DNA of 64,000 nt from Apostichopus japonicus (lineage: Eukaryota; Echinodermata; Holothuroidea; Aspidochirotida; Stichopodidae). The notes under the pieces are model-generated. The model ran no database searches. It was given only the letters and a program-made list of their open reading frames with translations, and was not told the DNA's origin. The position numbers and the translations under genes are program-made. Shown piece after piece: positions 53,909 through 63,635 of the stretch. The DNA lies in contig NC_092565.1 of the NCBI RefSeq assembly GCF_037975245.1, forward strand, positions 19,509,999-19,573,998, in the 5' to 3' direction. Each line of letters opens with the position of its first letter. The first letter of the stretch is position 1.

Positions 53909-54201
53909 AAGGCGCGTAGCCAAGGGGGGGGGGGCGAAGGGGGCAGCCGATCGCGCCCCCCTTTGATTTTTTTTTTTTTTATTATTGTTTTTATGATATC
54001 GCTAGTAATTTCAAAAGAGAAAATGATAAGATGCAACTTACAAGGCCTGGGAAGTGCCATTTCCAGCAATCTGGGAGGCATTTTCAGCCAAAATTTTCTT
54101 GTACGCTTCGCGCCAACCATGGTGGCGATACGCTTAGATAGTGTGTAATGCCGAATCTACAGTTTCGCCCCTCCCTTGGCAAATTCCTGGCTATGCGCCT
54201 G
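53909..54201. mobile_element. hAT-type MITE, 293 bp, with 8-bp target duplication
   Basis: The element is flanked by a perfect 8-bp direct repeat, CACTGAGC (53901-53908 and 54202-54209), the target-duplication length of hAT transposons. Its ends 'aaggcgcgtagcca' and 'tggctatgcgcctg' are inverted repeats. Inside, 'ttcttgtacgcttcgcgcc' followed by 'atggtggcgatacgct' matches the 1.5-kb element at 33554-35091. It has no coding capacity, so it is non-autonomous. Confidence 0.85.
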
Positions 54202-54231
54202 CACTGAGCTGTGTTTTTGTTAATCAATCTG

Positions 54232-54585
54232 GGGCCTGTTTCACAAAACTCGACTTACGCACACATGACTTAGTGCTGTGCGGACTCGACTTACACTAAG
54301 ACGCGACTTCAACGGAGTGTTAGCTCAGTGGTTAACACCGGTGCCTTTCAATCATAAGGTCCCCGGTTCGAGTCACTCCCAGATTAGTGTATGTCATCCA
54401 GTTACAGAGTTGTTAACAATTAACAATTCATAATCATGGACGTTAAATATGAATGTGAGAGACTGACTTCGGTCAGCTTGCGACTTTGATAAGCCAATTA
54501 GGCTTCTTCGCGAGTTCCTGCTTGCAGGAGGATCTAATATACATACATACATACATACATACTTAGTGCTTTGTGAAACAGGCCC
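54232..54585. mobile_element. MITE with GGGCCTGTTTCACAAA terminal repeats, host of a SINE
   Basis: The left end (54231-54247) and right end (54570-54586) are exact 17-bp inverted repeats. Flanking 'ctg' on both sides may be a 3-bp target duplication (54229-54231 and 54586-54588). Internal sub-repeats 'cttagtgct' occur near both ends. Most of the interior is a SINE insertion (54314-54562), so the original MITE was only about 100 bases long. Confidence 0.75.
54314..54562 (+). mobile_element. tRNA-derived SINE with (ACAT)n tail
   Basis: The head carries RNA polymerase III promoter elements: an A box TAGCTCAGTGG at 54321 and a B box GGTTCGAGTC at 54365. 'ggagtg' at the start and 'cactcc' after the B box can pair as a degenerate stem. 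A ~150-bp tRNA-unrelated body follows, then a tail of ACAT repeats. The anticodon arm is not regular enough to name the source tRNA. Not a functional tRNA gene. Confidence 0.85.
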
Positions 54586-54675
54586 CTGGGCTTTCTATTA
54601 TAGTGCCCAAATCTGGTAGTGCTTGTATTAGCAGAGTCGAGTGGCAAGACTGATTGCATCACTCCATCTTTGTGG

Positions 54676-54735
54676 TAGTACTAGCGGCTGCCCCCTTGCC
54701 CCCCCCCCCCCCCCTTGGCTGGGCGTAATGCAGAT
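54676..54735 (-). mobile_element. Fragment of the hAT MITE end, inverted
   Basis: On the minus strand, 'tacgcccagccaagg' plus a poly-G run of 16 and 'caagggggcagccg' closely matches the left end of the 53909 element ('gcgtagccaagg', poly-G, 'gaagggggcagccg'). It lies in opposite orientation on the far side of the SINE-bearing MITE. Confidence 0.65.
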
Positions 54736-55685
54736 TTGACCGTACCCCGTGAGCAGCGGGAGTTTGGGAAAGGACCAAGGAGACTGAACAACCACAAGTG
54801 ACGTACTAGTCCAGGTACACAGACGGGGCTTTTCAAAATTTTGAGATAAAGAGTCAAAATTTTTACTTTTAAAGTCAAAATTGTGAGATTTTGGAACACT
54901 CTTCTTTCTTTTCTATGTCCCTATAAGCCACCGTAAGATCCATTTGCGATTATTGTATACCTGCTGTGGACTGGGTCTGCGAGCCTCGAACTCCCGGCAA
55001 AACAAAAACCACTGTTATCAATTGGACATTTAATTTTTAGCGCAAAAGCACCCAGAAACACCTTTACACTTTCTTCGATGAGCTTCCTTTGTACGCGACT
55101 TGGCTAATTGTGTGACGGCTTTTTAATATGTGAGTGGTATACGCATGCATGTACGAAGGGAAATTTCATTTAACATCACAATCATAGACTCGGTCGGTAC
55201 AACCATAGGTCTAAACTTGTACCAAGTTGTGCTCCTAAAAATATGTGGTAGGCCTAGCCGAATGTCGTATGAAAATATAGTGAAAGCTAAGTTTCAGAAG
55301 TCCTTACTCCACAACGAAAAGAGGTAATTTTTGTTTAAACCGTTTGCACGACAATACAGTCAAACTCTGAAAGCATTGCATGGTGCACGAGTTTGCTGTA
55401 TTTCATGTGCTGATGAGGAATGAAAACTGCTAGGATCTCATTTTGCAAAAGTGTCAGTGTATGCTGTGTAGACCAGGGTGGCTTGACAGGCAGCCTGTTC
55501 TGACTTTCCAAAGCAAAAGACCAAACTTTGCTGTAATATTCTATGGATCATTACTAACTAGTTTTTAACAGCTGGGCCAGAGAAATCTGTTTCATTGTAT
55601 GACCTGTTCCACTCAATATTGCTGTTATTTTGCAAAGAAAAAAAAACTACACCCTTACTAAAGTATGAGCAGTGAGTTGCTACTC
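54736..55685. other. Intergenic, nothing recognised
   Basis: No supportable exon, RNA gene or repeat. Confidence 0.4.
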
Positions 55686-55920
55686 TTAAAGGTATGCTGT
55701 ATTAGCCCCAAATATGCTAGATATTCATAAATGGTCAACTTTGGTCAAAATTCTTAAACTGTTTTTATTACAAACATCAAGGAAATTTTCCTCACTGGGA
55801 CATTCAGTCATCTTGTGTTTTCCATTAAAATGTCTGAGAACAACTTGGAGAGTAAAGACCTCCTAAGAATGTACTTTTTCTAAACTTCTAGCAATAATAG
55901 CATGCTATAATTTGGGGCCT
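55686..55920 (+). repeat. Dispersed repeat family, copy A
   Basis: From 'ttaaaggtatgc' to 'ctataatttggggccta', this stretch aligns along its length with 61153-61389, with many substitutions but few gaps. An inverted, diverged piece of its left end lies at 56255-56312. The family is unknown; no coding potential is seen. Confidence 0.75.
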
Positions 55921-56254
55921 ACACTGAATTCCTGCTCCCCAGCTGGTCTGACAACCTGTTTTTGACAGTGATAGCTTTCATCCAAAAAAATTTGCAGCCC
56001 AGCTCACAAACCTTACTTTCAAGGTCTTCAGTTATTGTCACCAAATTTTAACAAGCTTATAATTGCATGAAAATTTTTCAAAAGCATTTTCTTGGAGGTA
56101 TAATTATTCTGATCCCTCTACTTTTATCACAGACAACCAGGAATTAATGTTAGAATAGAAAATAAAATGTCTCATTGTGGATAACTATACATCAGCTCAG
56201 AGTAGATCTAGTAAAATAGGCTACTAAAAAAATAGGCTTAAATTTGATCATGAT

Positions 56255-56312
56255 CGTGGCCATTATCTGAATTTCTAGCATATTTGGGGGCATTACTGAT
56301 ATACTTTAGTGT
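56255..56312 (-). repeat. Inverted partial copy of the 55686 repeat
   Basis: The reverse complement reads 'gccccc', 'aaatatgctaga', 'attcagataatggcca', matching the left end of copy A ('gcccc', 'aaatatgctaga', 'attcataaatggtca'). The pair could be the arms of a ~630-bp inverted-repeat element. Confidence 0.5.
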
Positions 56313-56329
56313 AAGATTTGTGAGCTGAT

Positions 56330-56395
56330 GTTGCAGAGGGCAAAATGTGAATTTTATCGAAGTGCTATAACCATAGAACCAGAACATGAAAGGTG
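56330..56395 (-). repeat. Partial copy of the DR1-bearing ~130-bp repeat
   Basis: The reverse complement 'tatagcacttcgataaaatt' followed by 'cacattttgccctctgc' matches 44548-44582. The DR1-like part itself is not preserved here. Confidence 0.55.
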
Positions 56396-57346
56396 CTGAT
56401 AAATCCATTCCTTTACATGTTTTGCATCTTTAATTTTTCCATGAAATTTTGAGTAGATGTTACAGCCTCCCCAACACCCTGCAACCCCCGGCCCCTCCCC
56501 ACATCCCAATTTAAAAAATATCTTGGTAACTTGAAGATTTAGTACTTTTTCCAGTCAAACAGTTCTAATTCTCTGTTTGTTCTAAACATAGAGGTCAGTT
56601 TGTTTTGGTTCAACCATGATTACCAACACAGCAAATCGTCGACATCACTAATATTTCCCTTGGCTGTGACCATGTGATCATTAGTGATGTACACAGTGCT
56701 ATGACCACATCTCCCAAAAGTTTGAGATTTGGTGTTTTAGCCACAGGAAGACATCACATACAGTACTGCAACAAGCAAACAGACTTTGATCAAACTTAAC
56801 CTAACCTTATTTTTACCTTGCTATTCTGTCTACAAACTGTACCTGCATTAGGCTGCATATGTTTGCATGTAAACAGTCTAGCCTGCAGTCCATGCCCTTT
56901 GGTATCTTTGTGCTTTGTACAGACCATATTCCAAACTTACTACAGTCATATGATCAGCTACATGCTAAACAACTGCAATGCACACGTGAGGTAGTGGCAT
57001 ATATACTGCTACATACTGTATAGTTCCATATAGCATTTGTTGTGGACTTGTGATATATATTAGAATATATAACACTTTCCTCTGGTTTGTACAAGCAGTT
57101 GCAAAGGTTAATTGCCAGTTGCCTAGCTAGCTCCATATTACAGTAATATTGGACTTGGATATCGAGGAAGGAATTTTACCATTAGTTGTTGTGTTTTACT
57201 GATCGACTGGATTTGCCAGTGCATGGTGAACAATTATTTTGTCAATCAAACAGGATCAGCATCAAACGGGACTCTTACATCTGCTAAGTACTGCAGATAG
57301 TGTTTAACTACGACAAAGTCTGGTTAGATAGTCTCTACACTGAAAG

Positions 57347-57463
57347 ATGACACCCAAAGGTGCGTCTGAGTGTGTAAGCTGTATTCAGTCCGAGCAGGAT
57401 GCCGGGATTAACAGCTCCTGTCACTGCAATGGATCCACCATTTTGTCACAGTTAAAAGAGAAG
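57347..57463 (+). CDS. First coding exon of an unidentified plus-strand gene
   Basis: An ATG with A at -3, preceded by an in-frame TGA, opens 39 codons that run exactly to AAG followed by the strong donor GTAAGT at 57464 (phase 0). The peptide starts MTPKGASECVSC and includes SSCHCNGS; the four cysteines (two Cys-x2-Cys or Cys-x-Cys pairs) could be metal-binding or redox residues, but no family is recognised. No signal peptide is present. Later exons were not identified in the remaining 6.5 kb on this strand, so the gene probably continues beyond the window or through exons I could not recognise. Its intron holds the 115-bp array. Confidence 0.55.
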
Positions 57464-57794
57464 GTAAGTTTATATTGTATCTGTGGGTCAAGTTAATTCT
57501 TCAACTGTTTGTGTCGATTTTTGTAATCTAGTTAACTAGTCCTTCTATCCTGCAGTATAAAACAATCCCATTTATACTTAGAGGCAGGTCCTTGATGTGG
57601 CTATATATAGTCCAGTAGGACTACCAGGCTGTATATTAAACTATTCAGAAAAAGTTGACAACCTTAAAATGTCCTTTTTTGCAATTCGTATATGTTCAGT
57701 TTAACTAAATAGAACCAGAAACCTCTCCCTGAAGGAATCGCTCAAATCCTTGTGGTGTGCAAAAAAGGAAGAACACTCAAAGATCGAGGGTGGC
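57464..57794 (+). other. Start of the intron after the 57347 exon
   Basis: Begins with GTAAGTTTA. Nothing else was recognised before the tandem array. Confidence 0.4.
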
Positions 57795-59165
57795 TCCCCA
57801 GTAAACATTTTGACGTCGGATCGACGTTGGGTTTGGGTCGCGTGAAATGGTCGGACCGACGTCTCCCACGTTTCCGTTTGCAAAGTGGGGCAACGTCGAT
57901 TCGACGTCGATTCAGACGTCCAATATTCGTTGGTCCGACGTTTGGCCGACTCTTCGGTATACCGTTCAAACGACGTTCATTGGACGTCTTTCCAACAATT
58001 AATGTCGACGTCAATTCGACGTCGATGAAACCGTCCAATATTCGTTGATCCGACGTTTGGCCGACTCTTCGGTATACGTTGAAACGACGTTAACTGGACG
58101 TCTTCCCAACATTCAATGTCGACGTCGAAACGACGTCGATAAAACCGTCCAATAATCGTCGGTCCGACGTTTGGCCGACTCTACGTTATACCGTTCAAAC
58201 GACGTTCACTGCACGTCTTTCCAACATTTAAGGTCGACGTCGAATCGACGTCGATGAAACCGTCCAAAATTCGTTGGTCCGACCTTTGGCCGACTCTTTG
58301 GTATACCTTTCAAACGACGTTCATTTGACGTCTTTCCAACATTTAATGTCGACGTCGAATCGACGTCGATGAAACCGTCCAATATTCGTTGGTCCGGCGT
58401 TTGGCCGACTCTTCGGTATACCGTTCAAACGACGTTCATTGGAAGTTTTTCCAACATTTAATGTCGACGTTGATTTGACGTCGATGAAACCGTCCATTAA
58501 TCGTTGGTCCGACGTTTGGCCGACTCTTCGGTATACAGTTAAAACGACGTACATTGGACGTCTTTCCAACAATTAATGTCGACGTCGATTCGACGTCGAT
58601 GAAACCGTCCAATAATCGTAGGTCCGACGTTTGGTCGACTCTTCGGTATACGTTGAAACGACGTTAACTGGACGTCTTCCCAACATTCAATGTCGACGTC
58701 GAAACGACGTCGATAAAACCGTCCAATAATCGTCGGTCCGACGTTTGGCCGACTCTACGTTATACCGTTCAAACGACGTTCATTTCACGTCTTTCCAACA
58801 TTTAATGTCGACGTCGAATCGACGTCGATGAAACCGTCCACAGTTCGTTGGTCCGACCTTTGGCCGACTCTTTGGTATACCTTTCAAACGACGTTCATTT
58901 GACGTCTTTCCAACATTTAATGTCGACATCGAATCGACGTCGATGAAACCGTCCAATATTCGTTGGTCCGACGTTTGGCCGACTCTTCGGTATACCGTTC
59001 AAACGACGTTCATTGGACGTTTTTCCAACATTTAATGTCGACGTTGATTTGACGTCGATGAAACCGTCCATTATTCGTTGGTCCGACGTTTGGCCGTCTC
59101 TTCGATATACCAAACGACGTTAAGTGGACGTCTTTGTAACACATCATTTTAACGTCGGATTGACT
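57795..59165. repeat. 115-bp GACGTC-rich tandem array with a five-unit higher-order period
   Basis: The mark 'gtcgatgaaaccgtcca' (or 'gtcgataaaacc') recurs at 58021, 58135, 58250, 58365, 58480, 58595, 58709, 58824, 58939 and 59054, always 114-115 bases apart, with an earlier unit at 57906. Variant units repeat five positions later: the 'cgttgaaacgacgttaactgg' and 'tctacgttataccg' variants near 58075-58200 reappear near 58650-58770. The block period is therefore 574 bases. Units are rich in CpG and in the palindrome TCGACGTCGA. Since 115 is not a multiple of three, the Arg-rich open frames are shadows, not genes. The edges ('aacattttgacgtcggat', 'catcattttaacgtcggatt') resemble each other. Confidence 0.95.
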
Positions 59166-61152
59166 CTGGCTTGGTTTATAGTTTACTAACAATGTATGGT
59201 AAGTTTGTTTTAAATCGAAAAATGAAAAACATGAGTTGATTGAAATATTTCGTTTTAAAAGAAAACGGCCCTTTTATATTTGATTACAATAATATGATAA
59301 AGTCACAAGAAAAGTCTACTATAAAGTTAATAGAGGTAAAATGCGCTACATAGCACAGACTATATGTTACTACAGCTGCATGTTTATTAAAAGGCAATGG
59401 AAGTTGTTGACTGTTGTTCCAAACTTATCAACATAAACCGTTGTGGTAAAAAGGAGCGCTCTACATGTACATTGTCGTACGAGTTACACCCCACCGCCGA
59501 TGAAATGCCATATGTTAAAGTCCCATTCATAGTTTCCTCATGAATTTCAGAAAACAAACTTCCGAATTAGATTCCAACGTTTCTTAACCTAAATACACTC
59601 TGACCAGGTGGGTTTTATGGAGAAAAGCTGTCGCAATCGAAAGAAAGAAAAAAAAATTTCTGTCGCCCTTATGGCGGTAACGATTTACCGTAATATCACT
59701 GCAACCGCCTACGGTTCATTACACAAATGTAAAGAAAATAGTCCATGCAGTCCTATTGGTATCGCATTTTACAAGTAGAATAGGTTTGACACCGCTAGGT
59801 CACGGTACTAATCTCCCACCAAAATATGCCTTCTCGCATTCACTACACTAGAGGTAGGGAAAATCCCGAAAACACTCGAGAAGTACAAAAAGGAAAATTA
59901 CCAACAAAATAAAACAATGTAAAAAATAAATATTGAAATCCACGAGCATTTTCCCATAACAGCAATCCAAAACAAGTAGTGATTGCCTAGTCTGTAATAC
60001 AACTGAAATTTCGAAATATAAATATTTTTACATCAGTTCTGGAGTCGTTACTAGACACACGTAGATTGGAAATGTCGGTGCCTTTGTGCATATACCACAT
60101 TCTGTCTATCTACAAGATGTAAGGTCATTAACCTCGTTGCACTTTTGACATTCCCTTGGTTCCCACAATCCCTTAAAAAGAAAAACATAAGAAATTGCTT
60201 GACCCGCTATTTCAGACGTCTAGTCAATTCAGAAAAAAAAAACAATAAAAAGATAAACAGCACGTGACGTTTCTTTCTCACTCTTGGTTGGTCCTTTCAA
60301 TGACAGATTTGATGAATTAGGTAACATTGAACCAATGAGTGACCAGATGCCCGAACATGAGTGAGCCCAAGAGTTCTTATTTCAGAGGCATGTCAGTAGT
60401 GAAAAGTTAGTCGAAACAATCGCTCTTAGCTAGTGATCGTTGTTTGCGGACGTACAGGCTATTTAAGTAAACATGGTTTCTTATCAGTATCTTGAAGTAA
60501 ACTTAACAACGCTAATTGGACTTTAATTTAGAGACGAGAGAGGTAATCTTATAATCAACGGAATATTTGACTCATTTACTTGAGCAAGGGCGAGAAATCG
60601 AGATACCAGTTATACCGAGCTCACAAGGCGTCGTCACACTCGTAGCAGTAAACCGCCTCATAACACTTGTTACGGATCGCCATTCCAGCCTAATAATTTG
60701 TTTTCCAATTAATACGAGAATAAACGCAATAATACAGATATCGTGCTACCAAAAACACGGAATGAGCAGTATCGATAGAGTTGATAGGTAAGTACATATT
60801 TATCCCATCAGTTGTTTAATTATCATGTTACTCGTTCTCAGTTGCTTAGTCAATTACTGCAGAGTAGAAATAAGATACCGAATTGATCGTGCCCTGGATA
60901 ACACTACAGTCTGTACAGGAAGGGCATATGCCGTGGACCTATCAAGTATCAACCGATGTTTTCAATAGCAGTTGGTATATAGTTGCAGTACAATATTTGT
61001 ATATACTATTTTTATTTGTAGCATATTTGGCTAATGCCTGAATCCCAACACCCTCTAACTTAGATTAAAGTTCAGGCCGGGATTTCCTTTGTAAGAATTT
61101 TTTTTTTTTGTAAAGTCGGTCTGCGTATCGACCAGCATGTAGCAGTGCTAAT
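59166..61152. other. Gene-poor stretch, possible intron of the plus-strand gene
   Basis: No exon could be confirmed. A plus-strand GTAAGTAC donor-like site at 60788 follows a 74-codon open frame, but the frame has no recognisable domain and no convincing acceptor. Confidence 0.35.
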
Positions 61153-61389
61153 TTTAAAGGTATGCAGTATTTCCGCGAATTATGCCAGAAATTTAAATAT
61201 GGTCACTTTTGGTCATAATTCTTAAATTGTTTTTATTACCGCCTTCGAAGAAATTTACCCCACTGAGAAATTCTTTCGTCTTGGGTGTTCATTAAGAAAA
61301 TGTCCGAGAACAATTTGGAGAATAACGACCTCCAGGAAAATACTTTTTGAAAATGTCTAGCAATTATAAAGTGCTATAATTTGGGGCCT
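61153..61389 (+). repeat. Dispersed repeat family, copy B
   Basis: Second copy of the 55686-55920 repeat in the same orientation. It shares 'ttaaaggtatgc', 'tgtttttatta', 'gtccgagaacaa' / 'gtctgagaacaa' and 'ctataatttggggccta'. Confidence 0.75.
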
Positions 61390-61952
61390 ATGCAGACTAC
61401 TTTTAAACTGGGGGTGGTAACTTGATAATAGTCACCAAAAGTATGGTGGGATAAGAAAATTGCCAGAATGGCTTCTGGTCACTACCAATCTTATATAATA
61501 ACTCACCATTTTGTATTTAAGCACTCTTAATTTGTAAGAAAAAAAGTAGCACCATCCTCTGGGAAAGGCACTGGAGGAACCAGGAAGCAAACAGAATACC
61601 ACCAGGCTCCAGCATGTAGTTTATATGTCATGCAGGCACTTTGGGCTGATATGAGGCTAAGGACTACTTTGAATTGTAATAAAATATCTTTCACTAGGAG
61701 AATGGAATTGCATTTGATGCAAGGATGTAGACCCTGCAAGATTTTTTTACTGATTACTTTTACTGCTATAGTCTTCAAAATGTGTTAGAAGACTATAATA
61801 TAGCCATTACTATTTACAAGGCATGTTAAGTGAAAGGAACAGTTTAATGACAGTTCAAAAGTGTCACACTAAAGTTAAACAATGGGAAAGCAGTCTTGAT
61901 ACTGATAATGGAAAGATGATCTAGGCTTATGTTGAATTTAAAGTATTTGACT
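61390..61952 (-). other. 3' flank of the DUF4806 gene
   Basis: Follows the stop codon on the minus strand. A possible minus-strand ATTAAA polyadenylation signal lies at 61843-61848. No other gene was recognised. Confidence 0.35.
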
Positions 61953-62098
61953 TTAATCAAGCTGACAATCTGGCTGTTGTGCCTGCCTGTCCTTGCGGGC
62001 ACCAGTCCGGTCTGCAGCATGTTTTAGCCATAATTTAATGACTGCTTCCACCTGTGACTGGGTTGCTGTTTTTGTCAAAGGGTTTCTTGAGATGGCCC
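61953..62098 (-). CDS. DUF4806 protein gene, last exon
   Basis: The final exon gives two bases of a split Arg codon, then 47 residues and a TAA stop. It begins AISRNPLTKTATQSQVEAVI and continues KLWLKHAADR, the usual end of DUF4806 proteins. The acceptor is TTGTCCCTAG. The incoming phase (two bases) exactly complements the single base left by the previous exon. The C-terminal tail TGARKDRQAQQPDCQLD is basic then polar and is probably lineage-specific. DUF4806 has no established biochemical role; such genes are numerous in some invertebrates and are sometimes linked to transposons. Confidence 0.8.
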
Positions 62099-62577
62099 CT
62101 AGGGACAATAGGAAAAAACGAAGAGCAATTATAAGTATAATCACATGAATAAACCAAGAGAAAATGTAATCTAATGACTGACCGCATGGCTTAATTGATA
62201 TTATGTTGTTTATTTCAGGCAAGTCTCATCCCAAATGATTGGAGGGCATTGATGATACTTATCAACTTGGTCCAATTTTACTGCTCTGCTCAGCGCTTTG
62301 CAAAGATGAGTACATTATCTTATATGAATTACAGTCACACATTGCAGTCTGACAAAACCATTCAATCTACACAAAGTTGCTTGATGGTTAAAATATGGGC
62401 CTTGGCCTTTTGGGAAAGATGTATACAATGCATAATGTTTGTGTGTAGTTCAGTGTGAAGCTTTTCTACATGTTACATGATGCATCATTGAAGCACTGTT
62501 AGTTTGTCACAGTATATATACCATTTGAACAACTGGGACGATTTTATTTTTTTTATTATAGGCATTTGTATACTTAC
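62099..62577 (-). other. Intron of the DUF4806 gene
   Basis: Runs from the GTAAGT donor at 62577 to the CCCTAG acceptor at 62099. A plus-strand frame at 62195-62458 lies inside it but has no support as a gene. Confidence 0.7.
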
Positions 62578-62743
62578 TAAAAATCAAATCTTTCAGAAGA
62601 AGGGTAGAAAAGGCTTTCTTTTCGGCACTCCCCCTGCCTAACCAGTTGAATTTTGTGGCCAAGGCACTGCTCATTAGGAATGATAAAATCCTTCTCACAC
62701 TACTATCCAAGTTGGTCCCACCTATCATAGACAGCTTCTGGAC
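62578..62743 (-). CDS. DUF4806 protein gene, penultimate exon (domain core)
   Basis: Encodes 55 codons plus one base: VQKLSMIGGTNLDSSVRRIL, then a segment ending in AEKKAFSTLLLKDLIF. IGG-x5-VRRIL, the 'LATKFNWLGRG' stretch and KKAFS are characteristic of the DUF4806 core. The acceptor is CTTATATAG and the donor is GTAAGT; the exon runs from phase 0 to phase 1 and fits both neighbours. No frameshift or premature stop is present, which argues for a maintained gene rather than a transposon relic. Confidence 0.85.
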
Positions 62744-63426
62744 CTATATAAGGAGGTGATTGCGAAAAAAAAATGAAATTTATTAAGGAACAAAGTTTAT
62801 GTTATCCAGTTGTAATAAGTTATGAATTGTTTACTTGTTATTTACCACCACACTACTATTAGTATTACATTAGTTGTAATTAATTTATTTTCTAAAAATA
62901 TGTATTTGGTAAACATTACTACAAGAAGTATAATTAAAAAGTAATATATTTCAAAATGTATGTAGTTAACAGAGATACAATTTTTTCAAAAAAATAATGC
63001 AAATATATCTCAGATAGAGGTATGACTTATGACATACCACGTATGACAGGAGTGGGGTCACTGGGTGCATAAGTATCTAAGAGTTTGGCAAGATTGTTTA
63101 AAACTGTAAGACTCCTACCACTCCCAGTTGAAAAAAAAGTAGTGCAATTTTTAAAGCAATATGCAATTATAAGGCTCATAGAGCAAATTTTAAACTGTGC
63201 CATCTACACTTATAACTTGGGTTGAAATATGAGACTTATAGACCACATAGCATCATATGTCTATTTAATATGGCTGTGAAAAGGTTTTCATTAACTTTAT
63301 ATTACAAATTGATGGAGCACGAAATTACAGCAAGTTACATTTAGTCTAAAACTCAATCATAGAACGCTTACACTACTGGTTTCTTTAAAAACGTGCAATC
63401 AAAAACACACAAAAAACATTTCTTAC
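62744..63426 (-). other. Intron of the DUF4806 gene
   Basis: Runs from the GTAAGA donor at 63426 to the ATATAG acceptor at 62744. AT-rich; nothing else recognised. Confidence 0.7.
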
Positions 63427-63635
63427 CAGTTTTTTCCTTGATCCTGTGTCATTTTTAAGTTTTTCCTCCAAAGAAGTTATACCTTCAAGGGACTTTAGAG
63501 GAAATTCATTTAGCCAATCGTCTTCTTCACTCTCTGGTAGGACGTTTGCCTCAGTCAGTGTTTTTAGCAGCAACTTGTTGTGCTGAACCTCCGCCTTAAT
63601 CTCCGTCAGCATCGAGATTACCCTTTTTTCAAAAT
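63427..63635 (-). CDS. DUF4806 protein gene, upstream exon (coiled-coil lead-in)
   Basis: Two bases of a split codon plus 69 codons. It starts FEKRVISMLTEIKAEVQHNK, an amphipathic helix typical of the segment before the DUF4806 core, followed by the acidic loop PESEEDDWLNE and FPLKSLEGITSLEEKLK, whose 'PLK-L--L--LE--L' pattern is the family signature. The acceptor is CTTTTATTAG and the donor is CTG followed by GTAAGA. Incoming phase 1 means at least one more coding exon lies upstream, probably beyond 64000. An internal ATG here should not be taken as the start, because the frame and the domain continue upstream. Confidence 0.85.

Noticed and set aside
54314-54385. Functional tRNA gene
   Set aside because: A and B boxes are present, but the cloverleaf is degenerate and a SINE body and ACAT tail follow, so it is a SINE head.
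57742-59192. Several Arg-rich open frames over the GACGTC array
   Set aside because: They arise from the 115-bp tandem repeat. The period is not a multiple of three, so frames drift between units, and no splice sites or domains support them.
60567-60787. Plus-strand 74-codon frame ending close to a GTAAGTAC donor
   Set aside because: The frame has no recognisable domain and the acceptor side is unclear, so it was not called an exon; it could still be one.
62195-62458. Plus-strand 87-codon frame with a TTTATTTCAG acceptor-like site
   Set aside because: It lies in an intron of the well-supported minus-strand DUF4806 gene and has no recognisable motif.
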